The notes beneath the pieces are model-generated. The model had not been told where the DNA came from, did not search any database, and was given only the letters and a program-made list of their open reading frames with translations. Source: Streptomyces luteogriseus (lineage in GTDB: Bacteria > Actinomycetota > Actinomycetes > Streptomycetales > Streptomycetaceae). From it: a stretch of 64,000 nt of DNA. The position numbers and the translations under genes were made by a program. Each line of letters starts with the position of its first letter. The first letter of the stretch is position 1. Location of the stretch: NCBI RefSeq assembly GCF_014205055.1, contig NZ_JACHMS010000001.1, positions 4,278,001 through 4,342,000 on the forward strand. The letters are read 5' to 3'. Below are positions 1 through 8,120 of the stretch, one piece after another.

Positions 1-82
1 GTCATCCCGACCGCCTCCCCCGCATGCGCACGAACATCACTCGTGCCGACCGTACAACCGGCGGCCGAAACGCGTCAGACCC

Positions 83-109
83 TGTGGACAACTCCACAGC
101 TGTGGACAA
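83..109. promoter_or_regulatory. pair of perfect DnaA boxes
   Basis: Two copies of TGTGGACAA (reverse of the consensus TTGTCCACA) start at 83 and 101, 18 bp apart in the same orientation. This is the high-affinity Streptomyces DnaA box. They lie just downstream of the receptor gene's stop codon and about 44 kb from oriC. Whether DnaA uses them is inference. Confidence 0.55.
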
Positions 110-139
110 TCCGCGCCGGGTCCGTACGGCAGGGGCCGG

Positions 140-820
140 CTACGTCCCCGAGGGCACGATGGCCTCCACCGGCGCCACCGTCTCTTCGTCCGCAAGCGCC
201 TGCGTCAGCAGCCGCTCGGCCCGGGCCACGGTGATGTCGAGCCGGGCCAGCACCGCCGGCACGGTGATGCTGGGCAGGAAGTGCTCGAACAGCACGACGA
301 CCCGGCGCTCCAGATCCTGCCGCTGGCAGCGCAGCTGGGACAGCAGCTGCACCCCGGAGAAGCTGCCGACCAGCAGCTCCGCCGTCTCCGCCACGTCGAC
401 GTGCTGCAGCAGCTCGCCCCGCGTCTTCGCCTCGGCCAGCTTCTGCGCGTTCTGGTCGATCCACATCCGGAAGGCCGGGGTGCGGTCGAGGTCCATGGCC
501 CCCTGGTCGAGGGCGAGCCCCACACTGGCGCGCACCAGCGGTTCGGACCGCAGCCGGCGGGCCATCACCAGACCGGAGTCGACGAGCTCCTGGAGCTTGC
601 TGGACTGCGGCGGGAGCGTGATCGCGAGCTGCTCCTCGAACACCCCCACCGCCAGCTCCTCCTTGGAACCGAAGTGGAAGTACAGCGCGCCCTTGGTGAC
701 GCCTGCCCGGTCCAGGATCTCACCGATGGTCGCCGAGGTGTAGCCGCGTTCGTCGAAGACGGCCGCCGCCGCCTCCAGGATGGTCCGCCGGGTGCGGATC
801 GCGCGCTCCTGTCGCGCCAT
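140..820 (-). CDS. gamma-butyrolactone-type receptor, TetR family (ScbR/ArpA-like)
   Basis: A 226-residue repressor. The N-terminal TetR helix-turn-helix (about residues 8-55) shows the family pattern TRRTILEAAAAVFDERGY, then GVTKGALYFHFGSKEEL. The rest is the all-helical ligand-binding and dimerisation domain with the receptor-like stretch AFRMWIDQNAQKL. Length fits ScbR, ArpA and FarA. Basic and acidic residues are roughly balanced, as in true receptors rather than basic pseudo-receptors. The ATG at 820 has AGGAGG about 7 nt upstream. It is divergent from the AfsA-like synthase across a 158-bp spacer with an operator-like palindrome, the classic arrangement in which the receptor represses itself and the synthase until the small signal binds. 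Ligand identity cannot be read from sequence. Confidence 0.9.
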   Translation of the reverse strand: MARQERAIRTRRTILEAAAAVFDERGYTSATIGEILDRAGVTKGALYFHFGSKEELAVGVFEEQLAITLPPQSSKLQELVDSGLVMARRLRSEPLVRASVGLALDQGAMDLDRTPAFRMWIDQNAQKLAEAKTRGELLQHVDVAETAELLVGSFSGVQLLSQLRCQRQDLERRVVVLFEHFLPSITVPAVLARLDITVARAERLLTQALADEETVAPVEAIVPSGT

Positions 821-905
821 CGGGTGCCTCCTGATCTCCGTCGATCCCTGTGAAGTCGCTGTGTGGCGAGGGCGCGAGGGCCTGGCCGGCGGCTTGGCTC
901 CCCCT

Positions 906-935
906 TTGAAAAAAACCGGTTCGTCCGTATCTTAG
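906..935. promoter_or_regulatory. candidate autoregulatory element (receptor operator)
   Basis: An AT-rich island in a GC-rich spacer: an A-run leads into AACCGGTT (914-921), followed by CGTCCGTATCTT. The AACCGGTT core flanked by A/T and GTAT is typical of ScbR/ArpA-family operators. It lies 44 bp before the synthase start and about 90 bp before the receptor start, so a bound receptor could control both promoters. Function is inferred. Confidence 0.6.
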
Positions 936-978
936 TCAGGCGTCGATCACGGCCGGGCAGCCGATCCTGGGGGTTCTC

Positions 979-2169
979 ATGCCGCAGACAGGGCCTTTAA
1001 GCGCACTCACGGACGATCAGACCGGACGCGGGGGCCGCCCGGCAAACGGAACCGCTACGACCGTCGAGAACCCGCCACAGAGCACCGTCGCACCGGAGAC
1101 CGCATCACCGCGTCCCGCCACTGACGCACCCGAGCCCCCGGCAGCCGTCACCGTCACCGACGAACCCACGCCCGCCGCCACCGCCACCGATGCACCCGTG
1201 TCACCGGCCACCCTCACCGAAGACTCCGCACCACCATCCCCCGTCACCGAACGCCCCGCCCCCCACGCCCACACCGTCGTCACCAAGGAACTCGCCCACC
1301 GCAATACTGAGACGGACGTCTTCCCCGCGCGGTGGACGCGAATCTCCGACACCCGTTTCCGCTTCACCGCGCACTGGCCGGCCGCCCACGCCTTCTTCGG
1401 CCCCGTGGACGACCGCCACCAGGACCCGATGGTCGTGGGAGAAACGTTGCGGCAGGCCTCGATGGTGCTGGCGCACGCCGAGTTCGGCGCTCCTGCCGAC
1501 ACGCACTTCGTCATGTGGGACCTGACGGTTCGCCTCGACCCGTCCGCGCTGCTGCTGGCGGATGCCGCCGAGCCGGTCGAGTTCGACGTCGTGTGCTCCG
1601 AGGTCCGCCGCCGCGGCAGCGGGCTGCACAGCATGCGGACGACGATGGAGTTCCGCCGCGCGGGGCGGCTCGTCGCCAGCGGCACCGGCAGCACCGGCTG
1701 CACCTCCCCGCGCGCCTACCGCCGCCTGCGGGCAGCCAAGTTGAGCGCTCTGGACACCCCGGTGCCGCTGCTGCCCGGCATAGCGCCGCGGACCGCGGGG
1801 CGGGCACGTGCCGAGGACGTCGTCCTCGCACCCACGGACCGCCCCGACGTCTGGCACCTGCGCGTCGACACCGGCCACCCGGTGCTCTTCCCGCGGCCCA
1901 ACGACCACGTCCCCGGCATGGTCCTGTTCGAGGCGGCCCGCCAGGCCGCGACCGCCGCGTCCGGCCTGCGCCCCTTCCTGCCGGCCGCGATGACGGCCGG
2001 CTTCACCAGGTACGCCGAGCTGCACGCCCCGTGCCGGATCGAGGCCGAGGTCCTCCATGAGCGCCCCGGGGAGGTGACCGTAAGGGTGTCGGGGCTGCAG
2101 GACGGCGGGTCCGTGTTCACCGCCGCCCTGACCGCCGCCCGGCCGCCGCGGGTACGGTCCCTTTCGTGA
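979..2169 (+). CDS. AfsA/ScbA-family signalling-molecule synthase
   Basis: A 396-residue protein. From about residue 95 it matches the AfsA family, which condenses a beta-ketoacyl group with dihydroxyacetone phosphate to begin gamma-butyrolactone or butenolide synthesis. Both hotdog repeats carry the family active-site pattern: GETLRQASMV in the first and EAARQAATAA in the second. Ordinary family members are about 300 residues. The first 95 residues here are an extra Pro/Thr/Ala-rich, repetitive segment. The ATG at 979 lies behind a weak TGGGGG; a start near 1260 would give the usual length, so the extension may not be translated. The stop overlaps the next gene by 4 bp (GTGA), implying coupling. 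Confidence 0.88.
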   Translation: MPQTGPLSALTDDQTGRGGRPANGTATTVENPPQSTVAPETASPRPATDAPEPPAAVTVTDEPTPAATATDAPVSPATLTEDSAPPSPVTERPAPHAHTVVTKELAHRNTETDVFPARWTRISDTRFRFTAHWPAAHAFFGPVDDRHQDPMVVGETLRQASMVLAHAEFGAPADTHFVMWDLTVRLDPSALLLADAAEPVEFDVVCSEVRRRGSGLHSMRTTMEFRRAGRLVASGTGSTGCTSPRAYRRLRAAKLSALDTPVPLLPGIAPRTAGRARAEDVVLAPTDRPDVWHLRVDTGHPVLFPRPNDHVPGMVLFEAARQAATAASGLRPFLPAAMTAGFTRYAELHAPCRIEAEVLHERPGEVTVRVSGLQDGGSVFTAALTAARPPRVRSLS

Positions 2170-3089
2170 CGGTCAAGATTCTGATCACGGGCGCGAGCGG
2201 CTTCGTCGGCAGCCGCGTCGCGGCCACGGCGCAGCGTCAACCGGACGCCCATGTACGCCTGTTGTCCCGGCACGCACCGCACGGTCCCGAGTACGTCCAC
2301 GGCGACCTGTGCGCCCCGCCCTCCCTGCGCGGCGTCTGCGCCGACACCGACGTCCTGGTGCACTGCGCCGCGCGGGTCGGAGGCGACGCCGAGACCGTCG
2401 AGGCGGTCAACGACCACGGCACCCGTGCCCTGGTCGAGGAGGCCGTGCGCGCCGGAGTGAGCCGGATCGTGTACGTCAGTACGGCCGCCGTCCACGGGCG
2501 GGGCCCCTTCCGCGGCGTGCGGCCAGGGGAGGTGCCGATCGCGCCCGCGTCGCCCACCAGCCGCACCCGGGCCGCCGCCGAACGGTACGTCCTCGACGCG
2601 GGAGGCGTGGTGCTGCGCCCGCACCTCGTGTACGGCGAGGGCGACCGCTGGGTGATACCCGGCCTGGTGTGGCTGATGAAGGAGCTGTCGGCCACCCTGA
2701 CCGGCTGTGCGGCGCTCCAGTCGATGATCGACGTCGACACCCTCGGCCGTGCGGTGGTGGCCGCCGCGCTCGCCCCGGCGTCCGGCGGCGGCGTGCATCA
2801 TGTCAACCACCCCGTGCCGGTGGCGGTCCCCGACCTGCTGGCCTCCGTTCGGCGGGAGTTGGAGGAGCCCGGCGGCGGTGCGGCCGTGGACGTCGCCACC
2901 GCCCTGGACCGGGCCGCCGGATCCCCCCTCGCCCTCCATCACCTCGGCATGCTCACGGTCGACCACTGGTTCGTCGACGACGCGTTCTGGAAGGACGTCG
3001 ACTGCTCGCCCGGCGAGGGGTTCGCGGCCGCGTTCAGCCGCGCGGCGCCTTGGTATCGCGCGTTCCTCCAGGGCCGGAGGGTTTCCTGA
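2166..3089 (+). CDS. NAD(P)-dependent epimerase/reductase (extended SDR)
   Basis: A 307-residue Rossmann protein. The N-terminal TGASGFVGSRVA gives the dinucleotide-binding glycine pattern. An STAAVHG stretch supplies the Ser, but the usual active-site YxxxK is not evident: the equivalent region reads TSRTRAAAERYV. It begins inside the stop codon of the AfsA-like gene, so it very likely shares its transcript. Family knowledge: butyrolactone and butenolide loci often carry an SDR reductase or epimerase acting on the lactone intermediate. The last 56 bp overlap the convergent P450 gene. Substrate unknown. Confidence 0.78.
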   Translation: MTVKILITGASGFVGSRVAATAQRQPDAHVRLLSRHAPHGPEYVHGDLCAPPSLRGVCADTDVLVHCAARVGGDAETVEAVNDHGTRALVEEAVRAGVSRIVYVSTAAVHGRGPFRGVRPGEVPIAPASPTSRTRAAAERYVLDAGGVVLRPHLVYGEGDRWVIPGLVWLMKELSATLTGCAALQSMIDVDTLGRAVVAAALAPASGGGVHHVNHPVPVAVPDLLASVRRELEEPGGGAAVDVATALDRAAGSPLALHHLGMLTVDHWFVDDAFWKDVDCSPGEGFAAAFSRAAPWYRAFLQGRRVS

Positions 3090-4341
3090 CCGCACCAGCC
3101 TCCGATCCGTGCAGCAGCACCGGCAACTCCTCGTGACCGGTGGAGATGATGGACCGCAGCCGCTTCGGCGGACGCGACGGATCGGCCAGGGCCAGCCGGG
3201 GGAAGCGCGCGAACAGCGACGTCAGGGCCACGGTGGCCTCGGCCATGGCCAGGGGCCGGCCCAGGCAGTGGTGCACACCGTGGCCGAAGGACACGTGGTC
3301 GCGGCTGGTGGCGCGTGTGACGTCGAAGCGTTCGGCGTCCGGCCCGTGCCGCTCGGGGTCGCGCCCGGCGCCCGCGAAGGAGACCACGAGCGGATCGCCC
3401 TTAGGGATGGTCAGGCCCGGCTCGATCTCGATGTCCTCGACGGCGTAGCGCAGACCCGACATGGCGCCCGGCGCCTCGAAGCGCAGTGACTCCTCCAGGG
3501 CGTCCTCCCAGGTGGCCCTCCCGGAGCGGACGAGGTCGAGCTGGTCGGGATGGGCGAGAAGGCTGTGCACGGTGTTGTCGATGAGGTTGACGGTCGTCTC
3601 GAACCCGGCGGTGAGCAGCAGGATCAGGTTGTCCATCAACTCCTGTTCGCCGATGCTTCCTTCGTCGTGCGCGGCGATGAGTGCCGTCGTCAGGTCGTCG
3701 GCCGGATGCTCGCGCTTGTGCCGGAGGAACGCGGTCAGCGTGCCGTAGAGGTCCACCGCGTTGGCCTGGGCGTCCTCCAAAGAGATCGCCGTGTCGAAGA
3801 AGCGGTTGATGATGCGGTAGAGGGCCGCGCGCGGACCTTCCTCGCCGGGCGGTACGCCGAACAGCTCGCACACCACCTCGTGCGGGATCGGCGCCGCGAA
3901 CGCCGCCCGCAGGTCAACGACTTCACCCTCGGGAACGTGCTCCAGGGCGTCCAGCGCCCGGTCGACGATCTCCTGGACGCGCGGCAGCAGCGCGTCGACG
4001 CGGCGCTTGGTGAAGGCGGCGGCCATCGGCTTGCGCAGCCGGCTGTGGTCGGCGCCGTAGGCGGTGACCATGTTGCGCACCGAGACCCAGATGGCGAGCG
4101 GCCAGGTGCGGGAGATGTCCCCGTTGATCCAGGCAGGCCAGTGCTGGTAGGCGTCCTTGCTCGTCTCGGAGCCCGCCAGGAGCCGCTTGTTCAGCTCCAG
4201 GCCGGTGATCCACCACGCCCGTACACCGCCGGGGAGTTCCACCTCCACGGCCGGGCCCTGGGCACGGATCCGGGATATCTCGCCGTAGAGGTCCTGACCG
4301 GACGGGTCGATCGACAGGAAGGGGCAGGCCTGCTGTGCCAT
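3034..4341 (-). CDS. cytochrome P450
   Basis: A 435-residue soluble bacterial P450. The I-helix oxygen-binding motif AGFETT is at residues 245-250, the ExxR pair at E284/R287, and the heme loop FGHGVHHCLGR places the ligand Cys at about 359. The C-terminus runs about 30 residues past the usual end, with a charged Pro/Gly tail, inside the overlap with the convergent epimerase gene. The ATG at 4341 is followed by the typical CPF opening. An operator-like palindrome lies 62-84 bp upstream of the start. Family knowledge: the Streptomyces rochei SRB butenolide locus includes a P450 that oxidises the signal, so this enzyme may tailor the signal molecule. The actual substrate is unknown. Confidence 0.9.
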   Translation of the reverse strand: MAQQACPFLSIDPSGQDLYGEISRIRAQGPAVEVELPGGVRAWWITGLELNKRLLAGSETSKDAYQHWPAWINGDISRTWPLAIWVSVRNMVTAYGADHSRLRKPMAAAFTKRRVDALLPRVQEIVDRALDALEHVPEGEVVDLRAAFAAPIPHEVVCELFGVPPGEEGPRAALYRIINRFFDTAISLEDAQANAVDLYGTLTAFLRHKREHPADDLTTALIAAHDEGSIGEQELMDNLILLLTAGFETTVNLIDNTVHSLLAHPDQLDLVRSGRATWEDALEESLRFEAPGAMSGLRYAVEDIEIEPGLTIPKGDPLVVSFAGAGRDPERHGPDAERFDVTRATSRDHVSFGHGVHHCLGRPLAMAEATVALTSLFARFPRLALADPSRPPKRLRSIISTGHEELPVLLHGSEAGAVRKPSGPGGTRDTKAPRG

Positions 4342-4402
4342 GACTCATCGCTCCTCGGTCCAGAGGCTGGGGCACCATCGTGCGATCCGCAGGGCGAAAA
4401 AA

Positions 4403-4425
4403 CTTGGCAACCGGTTTGTTTTGGC
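4403..4425. promoter_or_regulatory. candidate autoregulatory element upstream of the P450 gene
   Basis: AACCGGTT (4409-4416) is followed by TGTTTTGG and preceded by AAACTTGGC, an AT-rich, roughly palindromic stretch. It shares its 8-bp core with the site at 914-921, suggesting the same receptor controls the P450 gene. It lies between the P450 start and the end of the second TetR gene. Inference from pattern only. Confidence 0.55.
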
Positions 4426-4461
4426 CATGGCTTCACCCATCGGTCGGCCAGAGGCGGGTGG

Positions 4462-5175
4462 CTACCGCAGCGCGAGCCCCGCCCGGCCCGCGTCCGCTCG
4501 GCCCGCGTCAGCCCGGACACCCGGCTCGGCCTGCCCGCTCGCCGCTGATGAACTCCCCACGGATGGACTCCCCGCCGGATCCAGCGTCCCGGCCAGACAC
4601 GGCGCCGCCAGGCACGGCAGCAGCAGCTGCCACAGGTCGGTCAGCGAGGGCCGGGCGAGCCAGCCGTGGTCCTCGCGGGCCAGCACCTCGATGCCGGTCG
4701 TGGCGGCCAGGACGACGGCGCTGGTGCGCTGCGGCGTCACACCGGCGGCGAGTTCGCCCACGCGCTCCGCCTCGGCCAGCAGCCCCAGCACGCACTCCCG
4801 CCATCCCCGGCGCAGGTCCCGCACCCGCCCTGCGGCCTGCTCGGCGTTCAGCCGCAGCCCGGCCCGGACCACGACGTCGGCGCACAGCAGCCGGGCGATG
4901 TGGTGGGTGACATCCACGAGGCGTTGCAGGGCGCTGCCGTCGCCGTGCTGATGACGGGCCGCGGCCTCGCGCAGGGCGTCCTCGGCCGCGTGCTCGACGG
5001 CCTCGGCGACGGCGGCCTTGTTGGCGAAGTGGAAGTGCAGCGCGCCGGAGCTGACGCCGGCTCCCGCGCTGATCTCCGCCAGGCTGGCGCGGACGTACCC
5101 GCGGGTCTCGAACTGTTCGGCCGCCGACCGGATCAGCGCGAGACGGGTCCGGACGGCCCGGTCCTGTTTGGTCAC
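4462..5175 (-). CDS. TetR-family regulator, receptor-like
   Basis: A 237-residue protein with an N-terminal TetR helix-turn-helix (residues 8-55, with GYVRASLAEISAGAGVSSGALHFHFANK). The pattern SSGALHFHF is the one found in gamma-butyrolactone receptors and their ScbR2-type paralogues. The C-terminal about 35 residues are low-complexity Ala/Gly/Arg/Asp (RADAGRADAGRAG). The start is a GTG at 5175 with AGGGGAG upstream; the nearby ATG is out of frame. It sits upstream of the P450 on the same strand. It is probably a second, receptor-like or pseudo-receptor regulator of the cluster. Confidence 0.82.
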   Translation of the reverse strand: MTKQDRAVRTRLALIRSAAEQFETRGYVRASLAEISAGAGVSSGALHFHFANKAAVAEAVEHAAEDALREAAARHQHGDGSALQRLVDVTHHIARLLCADVVVRAGLRLNAEQAAGRVRDLRRGWRECVLGLLAEAERVGELAAGVTPQRTSAVVLAATTGIEVLAREDHGWLARPSLTDLWQLLLPCLAAPCLAGTLDPAGSPSVGSSSAASGQAEPGVRADAGRADAGRAGLALR

Positions 5176-5212
5176 CCATGGCTCCCCTGGCAGGGCTCTG
5201 ATGGCGACGCAA

Positions 5213-5239
5213 TGAAACCAACTCGCTCGCTTTTATACA
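5213..5239 (-). promoter_or_regulatory. possible promoter/operator of the second TetR gene
   Basis: An AT-rich stretch 38-64 bp upstream of the TetR GTG. Read on the minus strand it is TTGTATAAAAGCGAG then a GGTTTCAT element. It could hold a -10 (TATAAA) and an autoregulatory half-site. Weak evidence. Confidence 0.3.
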
Positions 5240-5317
5240 ACGCGTCGACAGCCCACCGGTCTTGGGACGGCTTCCAAGAGTCTTGGGACGGCGCCTCAAG
5301 GCTCCTGGAGCGGCTCC

Positions 5318-5983
5318 TCACGCCCGCAGATACGCCAGCACGGCCAGCACCCGGCGGTGGGTCGCGTCCGCCGGCGGCAGGTCCAGCTTGGTGAGGATGC
5401 CGGACACGTGCTTGCCCACGGCCGCCTCGGAGACGACCAGTTCGCGGGCGATCGCGCCGTTGGACCTGCCCTCGGCGATCAGCGCCAGCACCTCCCGCTC
5501 GCGCGGGGTGAGCCGCTCCAGCGGGTCGCGTCGGCGGCGCAGCAACTGCCGTACGACCTCGGGGTCGACGACCGTGCCGCCGTCCGCCACCTCGCCGAGC
5601 GCCTCGACGAACTCCTCGACCTGGCCGACGCGGTCCTTGAGGAGATAGCCGACGCCCGTGCCGTCGCCGGAGTCCAGCAGTTCGGCGGCGTACCGGCGCT
5701 GCACATACTGGCTGAGGACCAGCACGGGCAGCGTGGGCCGCTCCTCGCGCAGCCGCACGGCCGCGTGCAGGCCCTCGTCCTGGAAGCCGGGCGGCATGCG
5801 CACGTCCGTCACGACCACGTCCGGGTCATGCTCCCCGACGGCCGCGACCAGGGCCTCGGCGTCCCCCACGGCCGCGACGACCTCGTGCCCGCAGCGGCCG
5901 AGCAGTCCCACGAGTCCGTCCCGCAGCAGGACGCTGTCCTCCGCCAGGACGACCCGCAGCGACCGCTCAACTCGCAGGGTCAC
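5318..5983 (-). CDS. NarL/FixJ-family response regulator
   Basis: A 221-residue two-component regulator. The receiver domain begins LRVVLAEDSVLLRDGL with the acidic pair, has the phospho-acceptor Asp in VVVTDVRMPP, and ends with the conserved Lys in GYLLKDRV. The C-terminal LuxR-type helix-turn-helix carries LTPREREVLALIAEGRSNGAIARELVVSEAAVGKHVSGILTKL. The GTG at 5983 is preferred because GGAG lies 7 nt upstream. It overlaps the kinase gene end by 17 bp, so the two are translationally coupled. It probably controls the divergent ABC transporter genes. Confidence 0.9.
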   Translation of the reverse strand: MTLRVERSLRVVLAEDSVLLRDGLVGLLGRCGHEVVAAVGDAEALVAAVGEHDPDVVVTDVRMPPGFQDEGLHAAVRLREERPTLPVLVLSQYVQRRYAAELLDSGDGTGVGYLLKDRVGQVEEFVEALGEVADGGTVVDPEVVRQLLRRRRDPLERLTPREREVLALIAEGRSNGAIARELVVSEAAVGKHVSGILTKLDLPPADATHRRVLAVLAYLRA

Positions 5984-7238
5984 AAGGGATCTCCACACGC
6001 AGCAGGGTCGGTCCGCCGGGCGGACTGGTCAGGGAGAGTCTGCCATCGAGCACCGACACGCGGTCCGCGAGTCCGGTCAGTCCGCTGCCCTGCCCGGCCC
6101 GCGCGCCCCCGCAACCGTCGTCGCGTATCCGCAGCAGCAACCGCCCGTCGCGGTGCCCGCCGCTCACCTCGACGCGGCTCGCCCCGCTGTGCCGGCCCAC
6201 GTTGGCGAGCGCCTCGCACACCACGAAGTACGCGGCGGCCTCGACCGCCGTCGGGAGCCGGCCGGGCAGCTCCAGGTCGACGTCCACGGGTACGGCCGAA
6301 CGGTCCGCGGCGTCGGCGACGGCGGCTTCGAGGCCGTAGTCGGCGAGGACCTTGGGGTGGATGCCGTGGATGAGCTCGCGCAGCTCCGCGAGGGCCGCGC
6401 CCGCCTCCTGGTGCGCCGTGGCGAGCTGGTCGGCGAGCGGGCCCGGCGGGGCGTCGAGGCGGGCCAGTCCGAGCGTCATCGTCAGGGCGACGAGCCGCTG
6501 CTGCGCCCCGTCGTGCAGATCGCGTTCGATGCGCCGCCGCTCCGCCTCGAAGGCGTCCACCAACCGCACCCGCGACCGGGCCAGTTCGACCACCCGGGCC
6601 CCCAGATCGGCCTCCGGCGACGCGACCAGCAGCCGCGCCAGCCCGGCCCGTGCCCCGGCCACCACGCCCATCAGATAGGCGCCCAGGACGAGCAGGACCA
6701 GCCCGAGGACGGCCCACCCGACGGCAGCCGGCCAGGTCGTGACCAGCCACACCTTGAGGACCTTCGCCTCGCCGAGGACGGCCAGGAGCAGCGGAGTCGC
6801 CACCACGGAGAGCGGCCCCAGCAGGAAGACGGCGAACGCGAGGGCGTCGACCGGCCACAACAGCCCCGCGAACAGCAGGGCATGACCCAGCTCCCGCCAG
6901 GTGGCCCGCTCCCGCAGCCGCGTCGACAGCCAGGCCCGCAGCCCCGGCTCCCCGGGCGACCGGTGCGGATCCGACGACGGCTCCGCGTCGACCAGCCGCA
7001 GCCGCGACCGCTCGAGAGCCGCCACCGGCAGCCCCGCCAGGGCCGCCCCGAGCAGCAACGGCAGCCCCACCAGCGCCAGTGCGAGCACCCCGCCGACCAC
7101 GACCGAGAGCACGATCCCCACGAGCACGACGGCACCGGTGACCGCGCCGGTGAGCAGGTAACACGCCGACCGCCACGGCCACGCCGACAGCAGGTAACCG
7201 GGGCGGGACAGGGCCTGCCACACGTCGCGAGGGTGCAT
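5967..7238 (-). CDS. sensor histidine kinase (HisKA_3 type)
   Basis: A 423-residue membrane kinase. The N-terminal half has several hydrophobic spans and no clear extracellular sensor, as in intramembrane-sensing kinases linked to ABC transporters. The dimerisation/phospho-acceptor motif is ERRRIERDLHDGAQQRLVAL. The C-terminal HATPase region has EALANVGRHSGAS (N box) and DDGCGG and GLTGLADRV (G boxes). The ATG at 7238 was chosen because longer readings run under the divergent ABC gene. Partner of the response regulator immediately downstream. Confidence 0.88.
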   Translation of the reverse strand: MHPRDVWQALSRPGYLLSAWPWRSACYLLTGAVTGAVVLVGIVLSVVVGGVLALALVGLPLLLGAALAGLPVAALERSRLRLVDAEPSSDPHRSPGEPGLRAWLSTRLRERATWRELGHALLFAGLLWPVDALAFAVFLLGPLSVVATPLLLAVLGEAKVLKVWLVTTWPAAVGWAVLGLVLLVLGAYLMGVVAGARAGLARLLVASPEADLGARVVELARSRVRLVDAFEAERRRIERDLHDGAQQRLVALTMTLGLARLDAPPGPLADQLATAHQEAGAALAELRELIHGIHPKVLADYGLEAAVADAADRSAVPVDVDLELPGRLPTAVEAAAYFVVCEALANVGRHSGASRVEVSGGHRDGRLLLRIRDDGCGGARAGQGSGLTGLADRVSVLDGRLSLTSPPGGPTLLRVEIPCDPAS

Positions 7239-7394
7239 GGGGATCACCGTAGAAGCCGCTCGGCGCCCCGGCCATGGGCGCAGCCGGAGCCCCGGAGGTA
7301 TGCCTGGCCCTACCCCAGGTCTAGGCCCCGCCGCACTGCGCGGACCCGCCCCCACCCGGTTTCGTTGGGGCGACACCGACACCGGGGGGAACCC

Positions 7395-8120
7395 ATGACA
7401 CAAGACGCCGTCCAACTGGACTCCGTCACCAGGACGTACGGACGCGTGACCGCACTCGACGACGTATCGCTCGCGTTCCCCGCCGGGAGCTTCACCGCCG
7501 TCATGGGCCCCTCCGGGTCCGGCAAGTCGACCCTGCTCCAGTGCGCGGCCGGCCTGGACCGGCCCACCTCCGGATCGGTCACCGTGGGCGGCACCGAACT
7601 GACCGGTCTCGGCGAACGGCGGCTGACCCTGCTGCGGCGCGAGCGCGTCGGGTTCGTCTTCCAGGCGTTCAACCTGCTGCCCTCGCTCACCGCCGAGCAG
7701 AACGTGGCGCTGCCCCTGCGCCTGGCCGGCCGCCGCGTTCCCTCCGCCCGGGTGCGCCAGGCGCTCGGGCAGGTCGGTCTCGCCGACCGGGCCCGGCACA
7801 GACCGTCCGAGCTCTCCGGCGGTCAGCAGCAACGCGTCGCCCTGGCGCGTGCGTTGATCACCCGGCCGGACGTGCTGTTCGGCGACGAACCGACCGGCGC
7901 CCTGGACACCCGGACCGGCCGCGAGGTGCTCGGGCTGCTGCGCGGCATGGTCGACCGCGAGGGCCAGACGGTCGTCATGGTCACGCACGACCCGGTCGCC
8001 GCCGCGTACGCCGACCGTGTGATCTTCCTCGTCGACGGCCGGGTGAGCGGAGAGCTGACCGGCGCCGGCGCCGACACCATCGCCACCCGCATGACCCGAC
8101 TGGAGGCCGTGCCGTGCTGA
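7395..8120 (+). CDS. ABC transporter ATP-binding protein (MacB/LolD type)
   Basis: A 241-residue ATPase with Walker A GPSGSGKST, Q-loop FVFQAFNLLPSLTAEQNV, signature LSGGQQQRVALARAL and Walker B VLFGDEPTGALD followed by the H-loop VTHD. The wording is that of ATPases paired with FtsX-like permeases that export peptides or lipids or confer antimicrobial resistance. The ATG at 7395 has GGGGGGA directly upstream. It overlaps the permease start by 7 bp. Expression is probably set by the divergent two-component pair. Confidence 0.92.
   Translation: MTQDAVQLDSVTRTYGRVTALDDVSLAFPAGSFTAVMGPSGSGKSTLLQCAAGLDRPTSGSVTVGGTELTGLGERRLTLLRRERVGFVFQAFNLLPSLTAEQNVALPLRLAGRRVPSARVRQALGQVGLADRARHRPSELSGGQQQRVALARALITRPDVLFGDEPTGALDTRTGREVLGLLRGMVDREGQTVVMVTHDPVAAAYADRVIFLVDGRVSGELTGAGADTIATRMTRLEAVPC

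Noticed and set aside
1716..3095. Long minus-strand frame under the AfsA-like and SDR genes
   Set aside because: It is the antisense shadow of two well-supported genes and is Arg/Gly/Ala-rich with no motif.
7239..7988. Longer N-terminus for the histidine kinase
   Set aside because: It would run antisense through the divergent ABC ATPase gene; the ATG at 7238 gives a normal kinase.
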